Positions 1 through 7,200 of a stretch of DNA of 7,857 nt are shown here, one piece after another. The stretch comes from Tatlockia sp. (lineage in GTDB: Bacteria > Cyanobacteriota > Cyanobacteriia > Cyanobacteriales > Chroococcidiopsidaceae). The stretch is from contig JACCVJ010000171.1 of assembly GCA_013698215.1 (NCBI GenBank), forward strand, positions 1 through 7,857, written 5' to 3'. A program made the translations under genes and the position numbers. Positions within the stretch are counted from its first letter, which is position 1; every line of letters starts with the position of its first letter. A model generated the notes under the pieces. That model made no database searches. It was not told where the DNA came from and worked only from the letters and a program-made list of their open reading frames with translations.

Positions 1-535
1 CGAGTAAGCGGCGATGTATTTGAGCTAAATAAACGCTGTCCAGGTTGGCATATTCTAACTGTGCTTTTGTTAGTGGGCGTTGTCTCCAATTACTTGATTG
101 TTCAGTTTTATCTACATTAGAAAATCCACAAAGTTCTTCGGCTAAAGTTTTAAGTTTCAAATTAGGTAGTTGAGATACTTCTTTAAAACTGTGCCTTAGT
201 TTTCTTGCTAATTGAAGCGTACAAGTAACATTTGTTGCTTGCTCTTTTCCTAAAAATCTTAAGTCGTAGCTGGCATTATGAAAAACCTTTTCAATTTTAG
301 AATTAACCATAATTTTGTTAATAAAATATGCTACTATTTCTGGCTTTTCTAATACATCTAAAACATAGGCTTTAGCTCCCGTTGTATCTGTAACGTCGTC
401 GGAAGCTTGAATTAAAGATATTTTTGGTTTGGGTGTTTGCCAATCCGCCGTTTCAGTGTCTAACCAAAGTATTTTACTAAGGGCAAGTTTATCAATTATT
501 AAAGTAATTTCGTCTGGGTTTGTTAAATAAAACAT
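1..535 (-). CDS. RNase D-like 3'-5' exonuclease (DEDDy family), C-terminus cut off by the window edge
   Basis: Translating the minus strand from ATG at 535 gives 178 complete codons with no stop before the edge. The exonuclease motifs of the DEDD superfamily are visible in order: Exo I LWLDTET (D26, E28), Exo II FHNASYD (N87, D91) and Exo III LEYANLDSVYL (Y162, D166). A tyrosine four residues before the last aspartate marks the DEDDy subgroup, which includes RNase D and the WRN-type exonuclease domain. The segment RQRPLTKAQLEYA is typical of RNase D. Family members remove nucleotides from RNA or DNA 3' ends with two metal ions; which substrate is used here cannot be told. The start is 29 nt after the stop of the ATPase gene, with only a weak AGAGAG 12 nt upstream. 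An in-frame TAG lies 33 nt before the ATG, so the N-terminus is at most a few codons longer (TTG two codons earlier). An HRDC domain, if any, would lie outside the window. Confidence 0.9.
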   Translation of the reverse strand, partial: MFYLTNPDEITLIIDKLALSKILWLDTETADWQTPKPKISLIQASDDVTDTTGAKAYVLDVLEKPEIVAYFINKIMVNSKIEKVFHNASYDLRFLGKEQATNVTCTLQLARKLRHSFKEVSQLPNLKLKTLAEELCGFSNVDKTEQSSNWRQRPLTKAQLEYANLDSVYLAQIHRRLL

Positions 536-564
536 TGTCAATAAAAACTCTCTGTCTTTCGATC

Positions 565-2640
565 TTAACTAGCTTTTGCTACTAACAAACAAACTAATTG
601 CTCTTGAGGTTTTTTAGGCGAACCCAAAATACCAATTTTACCTTCTTCGCATAGTTGGTCAATTAATCGATTGATTTGGGCTTTATTTACCAATGGAAAA
701 TAGCTAATAGTATTACCGATTAATATCTCTTTTCCTAATAGCTGTTGATTGAAAACTACATTTAATAAAAAATCTTTGACAACTTGCAAGTTTTCAACAA
801 CTTCATCACCCAGATCGGGAACAACCTTAAGCTTTTGTAGTAAGTAACAACCATGCAAAATCTTAGATTCGTAAGCAATTTGTCTCAATTCTTTTAAATT
901 AATAGATTTGCCATTAGCCAGAGTTAAATCACCTTCTTTTGTATCTTTAACTAATTCATAGTAGGCAACTAAATATTGAATAGATGCAATTTTGGGATGA
1001 ATTTGGCGATGAGAAATATTATCGAATAATTGCCCATAAAGTTTATAGCCTTTTGTATTTTGATTACCTAATTTTGAATCACGAATTAAATACAAGTTTT
1101 GACACAACTTTCCTTCAATAGTTTTTCTACAAGCTTCCATAATATGAAAAAAAGTAGTCATGTTTTGGTCTTCTGTCCATACAACACCTAAGCATTCAGG
1201 CTTTTTGGGTACTTTGTAACTAAGAGAATAGTTAGCAAACTTTGTTGTTTTCAAAAGCAGAGGAATTTTTACATCTTCCATTCCCAAAGTAATCAAGGCT
1301 TCTTGCAGCATTTGGATCAATTCTGGCGATGACTGCTGCTGAAGTTTAGTAATTTGCTGTTGCGCCTTAGTCAACTCCTCAATCCATTTAATCTTAAAAC
1401 TTGCGATCAATTCTGAGCGATCGCCTTCATCAGGTTTCGTTGCTTTAGGAGGTTTAAAAGTACCTTTACTTCCTTCAGCCAACCATTTTTTATATAATAA
1501 AATTGTATCTCTACCAAAAATTAGAATTTCTCTAGGGTTAGTTCTCCCACGCGGGAATTGCTCTAATAAACATTGCCGATCTAAAGGATAAGTATTAGAT
1601 TTTGGTTGCGGGTTTGCTTGACGATGTAAAGAGTATAAACGAGTTGCTAAAATTGATTCAGCTTCTATTAAACTAATCGGCTTTAAATAAGTTTCTAAAT
1701 CGATCCTATCTTTATGAGACTGATCTATATGGTTTTTATTATTTTGCCAGGTATCTATATTAATGCTGATAATTAACAAAAAGTTTTTAGATTCGCCATG
1801 AATTTTAGTAGCAACACTAAATAAAGTCTGCAAATCAGGAGAATTATTAGGTAAACGAGCAATACTTTCTAGTTGATCGAAACATAAAACAATTGGTTGG
1901 GTTTCAGTAGCAATTCTGCCAAAATTAGCTAAAGTCTCACAAGCAGCTTCTTCGGTGTCAATAGAACTTTTTACACCTAATTCCTTTAAAGATTCATCGC
2001 TTAAATCTTCGCCACGCAGCCACTCGCAAGCTAAATCGTGCTTTTTAGGATTAATTAAATCGTATAATACGCCAAAAAAACTATCTGGATTATAAATAGC
2101 TGAATTTTTATAAGTCTTCTTTAGATGTTTGATAAACTTTTGGCGATCGCTTGTCAATCCTTCCCAGAAGTTATCTTGGATCAATCTCTGAGTTAAAGTG
2201 CGTTTTGTAAACACAGACAAACTTTTTAGCCACTGCATCAATTGAGAGTCTTTTTGTCCTTCTGGCACTTGCACTAAGCTATCTACGGTATAACGTAAGA
2301 TATGCCACCAAATGCGCGAACTTTGGGGAAAAGGATTAATATAAGCAAAAAAAGCTTTGTCGTTAAGAGTCTTCTTTAATCTTCCTAATAAGTAAGTTTT
2401 ACCTGAACCCGGATCGCCTTGTAACAATAACGTGCGAGTATGACGATCTTGAGCAACTTTATTGAGGGTTTCTGTTACCGCAGCAATTACTTCGGTATGA
2501 ATAGACTCAACTACAGGCTCCGTAGCTACTTGAGCGCGCCAAAAATTTTCCGAACGATAGTTGTCAAAGGGGTTAGTGCTTTGTAATATTAGGTCATCAA
2601 TAGATGTCATGATTAAGATACTTTGCTTAGGTATTGACAC
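565..2640 (-). CDS. AAA+/ORC-Cdc6-like P-loop ATPase with C-terminal winged helix, function unknown
   Basis: A 691-residue cytoplasmic protein. Residues 70-82 carry a clear Walker A, GDPGSGKT (K81, T82). Residues 250-258 carry the Walker B strand VLCFDQLE, with Gln256 where most AAA+ proteins have the catalytic Glu. A sensor 1-like strand (LLIISIN, about 288-294) and a sensor 2-like GRTNPREIL (365-373) follow, as in ORC/Cdc6-type ATPases. Residues 410-440 are charged and Gln-rich, probably a short coiled coil. Residues 455-610 form a second alpha/beta domain I cannot assign, with landmarks GVVWTED (485-491), LYLIRDSKL (516-524) and EGDLTLANGKSI (569-580). Residues 625-691 read as a winged helix. 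No signal peptide or membrane segment is seen. The GTG at 2640 abuts the TAA of the preceding winged-helix gene; an ATG at 2610 (681 aa, beginning MTSIDDLILQ) is an equally possible start. Tight linkage to a DNA-binding protein and an exonuclease suggests nucleic-acid remodelling; this is inference. Confidence 0.85.
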   Translation of the reverse strand: MSIPKQSILIMTSIDDLILQSTNPFDNYRSENFWRAQVATEPVVESIHTEVIAAVTETLNKVAQDRHTRTLLLQGDPGSGKTYLLGRLKKTLNDKAFFAYINPFPQSSRIWWHILRYTVDSLVQVPEGQKDSQLMQWLKSLSVFTKRTLTQRLIQDNFWEGLTSDRQKFIKHLKKTYKNSAIYNPDSFFGVLYDLINPKKHDLACEWLRGEDLSDESLKELGVKSSIDTEEAACETLANFGRIATETQPIVLCFDQLESIARLPNNSPDLQTLFSVATKIHGESKNFLLIISINIDTWQNNKNHIDQSHKDRIDLETYLKPISLIEAESILATRLYSLHRQANPQPKSNTYPLDRQCLLEQFPRGRTNPREILIFGRDTILLYKKWLAEGSKGTFKPPKATKPDEGDRSELIASFKIKWIEELTKAQQQITKLQQQSSPELIQMLQEALITLGMEDVKIPLLLKTTKFANYSLSYKVPKKPECLGVVWTEDQNMTTFFHIMEACRKTIEGKLCQNLYLIRDSKLGNQNTKGYKLYGQLFDNISHRQIHPKIASIQYLVAYYELVKDTKEGDLTLANGKSINLKELRQIAYESKILHGCYLLQKLKVVPDLGDEVVENLQVVKDFLLNVVFNQQLLGKEILIGNTISYFPLVNKAQINRLIDQLCEEGKIGILGSPKKPQEQLVCLLVAKAS

Positions 2641-3447
2641 TTAGCCTGTAACCTTGATAAAAAATAGCGGACTACCCGAACGCTGTTTAATCCCAGCATT
2701 GACTTGCTCTAGGGAGTAACGACTTGCTTCTACTAAGGCACTTAGTTCTATTTTGGCGTTTCCTTCTAGTCGATAGAGCGCTTGTTCTAAGTCTTCTCCA
2801 GATAAGGGCGGTTGTAACTTTTGCCGCAAATAAAATATTGGTAAATAATTATCTGTACCAAATTCCTTGTCTAAGTCTTGAATAACCTGCAAAATATCCT
2901 CATCGCTCGGTTGGTGTGTAGAATCCACGGCTATTGATGGAGACTGACGCAAAAACTTTAAGTAGGTAGCCAGCAGATTTTTACTTAGGGTTATATTACC
3001 TTTACCGCTAGGCTCGTATTCTCTTTGTAGATATTCCTTTCCTTGCTCTGTCAGCCAAACTTCCTTAATTTTTTTGTCAGTTTTATTTACTTGAATCAGT
3101 CCTTTTTCTAGCAAAGTTTGAACTAGCTTTTGGGCTTCTGATGCCGGAATACCAGCTTTACTAGGCGAAACCGCTTCTTTTTGGCATAATTTAAGAATCT
3201 TCACTTCCTGAGGTGTTATGGGCAATGGTGTTGACTCTATTTTAAGTAAAGCTATACCCGCCGGAGCAATTTTAAACTTACTAATTTCGTAGGAAACAGC
3301 AACTAATTCACGCTCTAAAAGTTGACGACAAGTTTTATCTCGCTCTAGTGCTTTGGTTTCAGTATTTAGCTTTATTTTTGCCAAAGATTCCCGGTAATTG
3401 GGCGCACTCAGCAGTTTTAAAACAAATTTTAGTTCGAGAATCTCCAT
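2641..3447 (-). CDS. Protein with three predicted winged-helix domains, first gene of the ATPase/exonuclease unit
   Basis: A 268-residue soluble protein without membrane segments or catalytic motifs. It reads as three winged-helix units in tandem. Residues 1-70 end in KFKIAPAGIALL, and residues 76-142 have a recognition-helix-like stretch SEAQKLVQTLLEKGLIQV and a wing ending VWLTEQGKEYL; both look MarR-like. Residues 183-266 are of another type: DEDILQVIQDLDKEFG, then LPIFYLRQKL, then LEQALYRLEGNAKIEL, ending LFFIKV. A linker of about 40 residues (143-182) separates units two and three. The ATG at 3447 is well supported by an AAGGGG Shine-Dalgarno 6 nt upstream. Its TAA is followed without a gap by the GTG of the ATPase gene, pointing to co-translation. 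It may bind DNA as the targeting partner of the ATPase, or repress its own promoter. I do not recognise a named family; the domain split comes from reading the sequence pattern, not from a search. Confidence 0.8.
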   Translation of the reverse strand: MEILELKFVLKLLSAPNYRESLAKIKLNTETKALERDKTCRQLLERELVAVSYEISKFKIAPAGIALLKIESTPLPITPQEVKILKLCQKEAVSPSKAGIPASEAQKLVQTLLEKGLIQVNKTDKKIKEVWLTEQGKEYLQREYEPSGKGNITLSKNLLATYLKFLRQSPSIAVDSTHQPSDEDILQVIQDLDKEFGTDNYLPIFYLRQKLQPPLSGEDLEQALYRLEGNAKIELSALVEASRYSLEQVNAGIKQRSGSPLFFIKVTG

Positions 3448-3453
3448 AATTAG

Positions 3454-3459
3454 CCCCTT
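3454..3459 (-). promoter_or_regulatory. Shine-Dalgarno AAGGGG of the winged-helix gene
   Basis: On the minus strand AAGGGG sits 6 nt before the ATG at 3447. It is a strong match to the anti-SD and fixes that start. By contrast, neither candidate start of the ATPase gene downstream has a good SD, consistent with translation coupled to this gene. Confidence 0.75.
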
Positions 3460-3472
3460 AAGTAATATTTGA

Positions 3473-3480
3473 GCGATCGC
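3473..3480. repeat. HIP1 palindrome (GCGATCGC) in the leader of the winged-helix gene
   Basis: A perfect GCGATCGC octamer 25 bp upstream of the ATG. It is one of nine perfect copies in the window, starting at 1417, 2143, 3473, 4167, 4866, 6633, 7016, 7640 and 7794; seven are inside genes. HIP1 is a genome-wide cyanobacterial repeat and a known Dam-like methylation context, so no local function is claimed. Confidence 0.9.
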
Positions 3481-3494
3481 TTATTGTTTTAATT

Positions 3495-3527
3495 AAAAAG
3501 GGTGATTAGAAGATATTTTCCCTTTTT
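3495..3527. repeat. AT-rich inverted repeat (possible leader hairpin) before the winged-helix gene
   Basis: AAAAAGGG at 3495-3502 is perfectly complementary to CCCTTTTT at 3520-3527, with a 17-nt loop. In the minus-strand transcript it would lie about 50 nt before the start codon and end in UUUUU, so it resembles a weak intrinsic terminator or attenuator. Only three G:C pairs hold the stem, and the loop is long, so it may not fold efficiently. Confidence 0.35.
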
Positions 3528-3587
3528 TTAAGGAGTTTAGCTAGGAAAGAAAAAATTAAAATATTGATAAAAACTATTGCAGCACTT

Positions 3588-3628
3588 ACAGTTGGGCAAT
3601 TATAACGCTGATTGAACAGTTGCGGCAA
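3588..3628. repeat. Imperfect direct repeat overlapping the predicted promoter (candidate operator)
   Basis: ACAGTTGGGCAA at 3588-3599 and ACAGTTGCGGCAA at 3616-3628 are identical except for one inserted C, with starts 28 bp apart. On the transcribed (minus) strand the first copy covers the -35 element and the second begins at the last base of the -10. This is a plausible placement for a repressor. The neighbouring winged-helix protein is an obvious but untested candidate to bind it. Confidence 0.4.
3599..3628 (-). promoter_or_regulatory. Predicted sigma70-type promoter for the winged-helix/ATPase/exonuclease unit
   Basis: The minus strand shows a perfect -10 TATAAT (3604-3599) and a -35 TTGCCG (3628-3623, 4 of 6 matches to TTGACA) separated by 18 bp. 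Transcription would start near 3592, giving a leader of roughly 145 nt that contains the AT-rich inverted repeat and the Shine-Dalgarno. It lies downstream of the cheW terminator, so the left-hand genes need such an independent promoter. Confidence 0.5.
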
Positions 3629-3666
3629 ATATATAGATATGGGGCGCGCATCAAAAGACGAAACCT

Positions 3667-3698
3667 AAAAAAGAGCAAAGCCCGTTACTGGGCTTCGC
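3667..3698 (-). terminator. Rho-independent terminator after cheW
   Basis: On the minus strand, GCGAAGCCC and GGGCTTTGC (arms 3690-3698 and 3675-3683) form a 9-position stem with one A/C mismatch and a 6-nt loop. After two further bases comes a run of six T (3672-3667). It begins 30 nt past the cheW stop and separates the chemotaxis operon from the winged-helix unit. Confidence 0.8.
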
Positions 3699-3728
3699 AC
3701 CATAAAAATAATAGCTTTCTATTCCTTG

Positions 3729-4229
3729 CTAAGAGTGCAACATTTGCTCAGGATTGACCAAAAATATTGTTAGTGGCGGTTCTTCCTCAGGCAAATAACA
3801 GACATGAGTAGCCATTTGGAGAATGTCGCCGCTACGGTAAGACTCTGGCAGCACTCGAATACTTGCTAAAGGCAAATCCATCAACGCCGGAACCGATGCC
3901 ACCGGGATGCCGTACAAATCGCTACTTTTGCTATGAAGAATCAACAAATAACCTTTTTTTGCTGTTTCGTTGATAATGCTGGATTGAAATAATTGCCGAT
4001 GTAAATCTATAACTGTAACTTCAAGATCGCCCACGTGAGCTATTCCTACCCCATTTAAACCACTACCATAAACAGGAATCTGGTTCAAAACCTTGTAGAC
4101 AATCTCAATCGGCAAAGCCAGATTAAAAGTACCTACAGTAAAAACAATCATTTTTACCGATGCAATGCGATCGCCCCTAGAAGCTTGTTGCATACTAACA
4201 GCCTTGGACTGGACTAGAGTATTTTTCAT
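3729..4229 (-). CDS. cheW: CheW-like chemotaxis coupling protein (PixI/HmpC type)
   Basis: A 166-residue protein made almost entirely of one CheW domain (about 24-163) after a short polar N-terminal tail. The beta-strand pattern is clear: MIVFTVGTFNLALPIEIVYKV (27-47), HVGDLEVTVIDLH (65-77), YLLILHS (94-100), YGIPVASVPALMDLP (106-120) and a final LTIFLVNPEQML. CheW links receptor tips to CheA in the signalling array. By hand alignment, HVGD at 65-68 stands where many CheW proteins have NLRG, so the conserved Arg is absent; from memory this divergence is common in the PatA-associated cyanobacterial CheW proteins. The ATG at 4229 has the strong SD AAGGGGAGG upstream. The gene lies 29 nt after the cheA stop and is followed by a terminator, so it is the last gene of the operon. 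A shorter start at Met13 is possible but lacks that SD. Confidence 0.88.
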   Translation of the reverse strand: MKNTLVQSKAVSMQQASRGDRIASVKMIVFTVGTFNLALPIEIVYKVLNQIPVYGSGLNGVGIAHVGDLEVTVIDLHRQLFQSSIINETAKKGYLLILHSKSSDLYGIPVASVPALMDLPLASIRVLPESYRSGDILQMATHVCYLPEEEPPLTIFLVNPEQMLHS

Positions 4230-4239
4230 AAATTAGTTG

Positions 4240-4248
4240 CCTCCCCTT
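4240..4248 (-). promoter_or_regulatory. Shine-Dalgarno AAGGGGAGG of cheW
   Basis: The minus strand reads AAGGGGAGG 10 nt before the ATG at 4229, inside the 29-nt cheA-cheW gap. It decides the cheW start and implies strong independent initiation, whereas cheA itself has no clear SD. Confidence 0.75.
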
Positions 4249-4258
4249 AAATGAGTAA

Positions 4259-7200
4259 TTATCTTCCGCTCAAAGCAGGCACTCCTAAAGGCGCTTCCTG
4301 CTTAATAATGTTTGAAATCGCTGTCAAAAACTCTTGCTCAATGTAGGGTTTTGTAAAGTACTCTCTAGCTCCTAATTGCTTTGCCAACATTCGGTGCTTG
4401 TCACTGCTGCGAGAAGTGAGCATAACGACTGGAGGCTTAGAAATTACGGGATCTTGACGGCGTTGGCTCAAAAATTCAAAGCCGTTCATGTTGGGCATTT
4501 CTACGTCGCAGACTACTAAGTTTATAGTCGCCGAACTTTTTTGCAGTTGTTCGATCGCCTCGCGCCCATCTCGTGCTTGCAACACTCGATAACCAGCTTT
4601 TTCAAAAGTTAAAGCCAAAGTTTGCCGGAGGGTAATTGAGTCATCTACTACTAAAACCGTTTCTGCTATGGTTCTTTGCGGCGGCACGGGGGCAAAGATT
4701 GCTCCTTCTTCATTTTCTTGGACTACAGGCAATAGAGCATTACCAAGAGGTATAGATTTATGTTTGCCGTTGCCCACAAAGGATTCTAGCAGCGCCGCCC
4801 CATCGATAACGGGAATTAAGCTGCCATCCCCGACAATGGTACAGCCATAAATATAACTTGGAGAAGCGATCGCCTCTCCCATCGGTTTAATGACCAATTC
4901 CTGCTCGGTAACTAAGCGATCGATTTCTAGCGCCAAAATTTGACCATCTTGTTCTAGCAATAGCATGGGAGAAGCCCAGTCGTCGGGAGACGGAACCGCT
5001 ACCAAAGCTTGGCTGGGCAAAGATTCCGATATCGGACACGCATAGTTGAGTAAATCCGAGAGGTGATAGGCTGGAACAATGCGACCTTGCCAATGTAAAA
5101 ATCTCTTGCCTCCAGAAAACTTGACTTGCTCTGGTTGGGGAATCAAAATTTCTTTGATGCTGTCTGATGGCAACGCAAAGGCACTATTGCCCACAAAACA
5201 AACCAATAATTTCGCCAAAGTCAAGGTCAAAGGAATGCGTAAAGTAAAGCAAGTTCCTTCTCCTGATTCAGAAATGACGCTGACACTACCTTTAAGACTT
5301 CTTAGTTGACTGCGGACGACATCTAGCCCCACACCGCGCCCCGAAAGTTCGCTAACTTGGCTTGCCGTCGAAAACCCTGGCTCAAACATTAATTCTAATA
5401 AAGCAGAGGTAGAAGCAGTATCGGCTTTTTCTTCCACCAATAAACCCATTTCTACCGCCCGACTACGGATGCGTTCTAAATTTATCCCCCGCCCATCGTC
5501 TCTAACTTCAACAATGGTTTGACTACCTTGGTGATAAGCCCTAATTTCAATTTGTCCGCGTTCTAATTTACCTTGTTCGCGGCGTACTTCTGGGCGTTCA
5601 ATACCATGATCGAAGGAGTTACGAATTAAGTGCAGCAACGGGTCATAGAGCTTTTCTAAAGCCGCTTTATCAACTAATACTCCCGCACCGTTAATTTTTA
5701 GTTCCGCAGGCTTATCATAACTTGTAGACAAATCGCGCAACATCCGGGGGAAGCGGTTAAGCACTTCGCCAATGGGTAACATTCTCGCCCACATCAAGTC
5801 ATCTCTTAGGTGCGAAAGCATTTGCCGTTGCTTGTCTACGCTTTGGCTAGATTGTCCTGACAGCAGTACAACGTCCCCAACCGTTTCTTCTAGCTGGACA
5901 ATTTCCTCAAAGGTTTGTTGCAGCAAAGAGTGCAATTCTCCGTAGCTGTCCATCTCCAATGAGTCAAAATCCACTGGACGAAAAGATGCTCCACTTACTG
6001 AAGCAATCGGCGGCTCGTTGTTAATTTTAGGAGTAGGACTATTAGAACTATACCGCTCTGGAGAAACTAACATTCGGTCAGAGAGATTGCGTAACTGGTT
6101 GCCCATGCTCTGAAACTGACTAAATCGGCGTAGCAGGTCTTGGACAGTAGCTTGCAGTTGTTCGTTTTGCAGCGATAAACTATTACGGTTGATCGCCAGT
6201 TCGCCGACGGTGTTGTTCATCCGCTCTAAGCGTTCTAAGTCAACTCTCACCGAAAGCTGCTGCTGAGGAGCCTTTGCTGCCGTCGGAATTGTTTTTGGTT
6301 CGATTTTCTGGGACGAACCAGATTTAGCCTGGTTGATTGGTTCGGCTGGTTTAGTCGCCGGAAAACTAGCTTTTGCAGGTACTATAGCGGCGGGTTGTTC
6401 TTGCTTTGGTAAGTCCCCTGCCATCAACGGCAAGTTACCAAATACCTGTACGATGGATTCAACAAGCTGCTGAGAATCCAGCGCTGGTGCAATTTGGGCT
6501 TGAACCTCTATTTGAGGTGGAGTAAATAAGCTTGTACTTAAGTCGCCAAAGATATCATCTACCGAAGCTGCATTTTCATCAACAGCAAAAGTAGCTGGTA
6601 ACTCGGCTTCAATCTCTAAAGATAAATCAGTGGCGATCGCATTTTCTGTTATATCTGAACCAGACCAGCCCCCAAACATATCATCAATGCTCATTACACC
6701 CGGATCGGGATCGGTGTAATCGAGTGGTGCTACAAGTTCAGGGGCAATTAGCGGTGGGGTAGCAACTTCAATATTGTCTATTGGTGCAACTTCTGCCATG
6801 GTTGACAAGTCGCCGAACATATCATCTAACATCATGCTGTTATTTTCAGCATCAATGAAGAAATGCGTGTCGGCACTCATTGCTGATTCGGGGAATAAAT
6901 CTATCGGCGAAAACTCTTGGAAAGTAGTTGTTTGCTGTAATTTGGTAGGCTGCGTGGAAGTTATGTCACCACTTGCCCAAGCAATTAGTTGAGCCGAAGC
7001 CTCGCCTCCTCTAGTGCGATCGCCATTGATTACTCCAGTTCGTGCAGCTTGAAAATCGGTAAAGGCGACTTGGGTTATTTCTAATGCTAAGTCGGGGTGA
7101 GCGTTTAAGGCGGCTATGGCAGTATTGGCAATTTCGCCAAATCCTGGCATACATAGTAATTCGGCAAGCCCCGAAAATACCTCTGCTTGCGCTCTTAATT

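Noticed and set aside
865..1280. Possible PD-(D/E)XK nuclease in the C-terminal half of the ATPase
   Set aside because: GVVWTED and LYLIRD look beta-strand-like, but no D...(D/E)XK arrangement could be traced, so a nuclease was not called.
565..2640. ATPase as a transposon protein (TniB-like)
   Set aside because: No transposase, terminal repeats or TniQ-like neighbour; the protein is about twice the usual TniB length.
3586..3651. A 21-codon minus-strand frame (MRAPYLYICRNC...) in the intergenic region
   Set aside because: No Shine-Dalgarno, and it overlaps the predicted promoter and direct repeats; its length is expected by chance.
3448..3728. Riboswitch, tRNA or small RNA in the intergenic region
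   Set aside because: Only the terminator stem, the AT-rich stem and promoter elements could be traced; no cloverleaf or known riboswitch core was seen.
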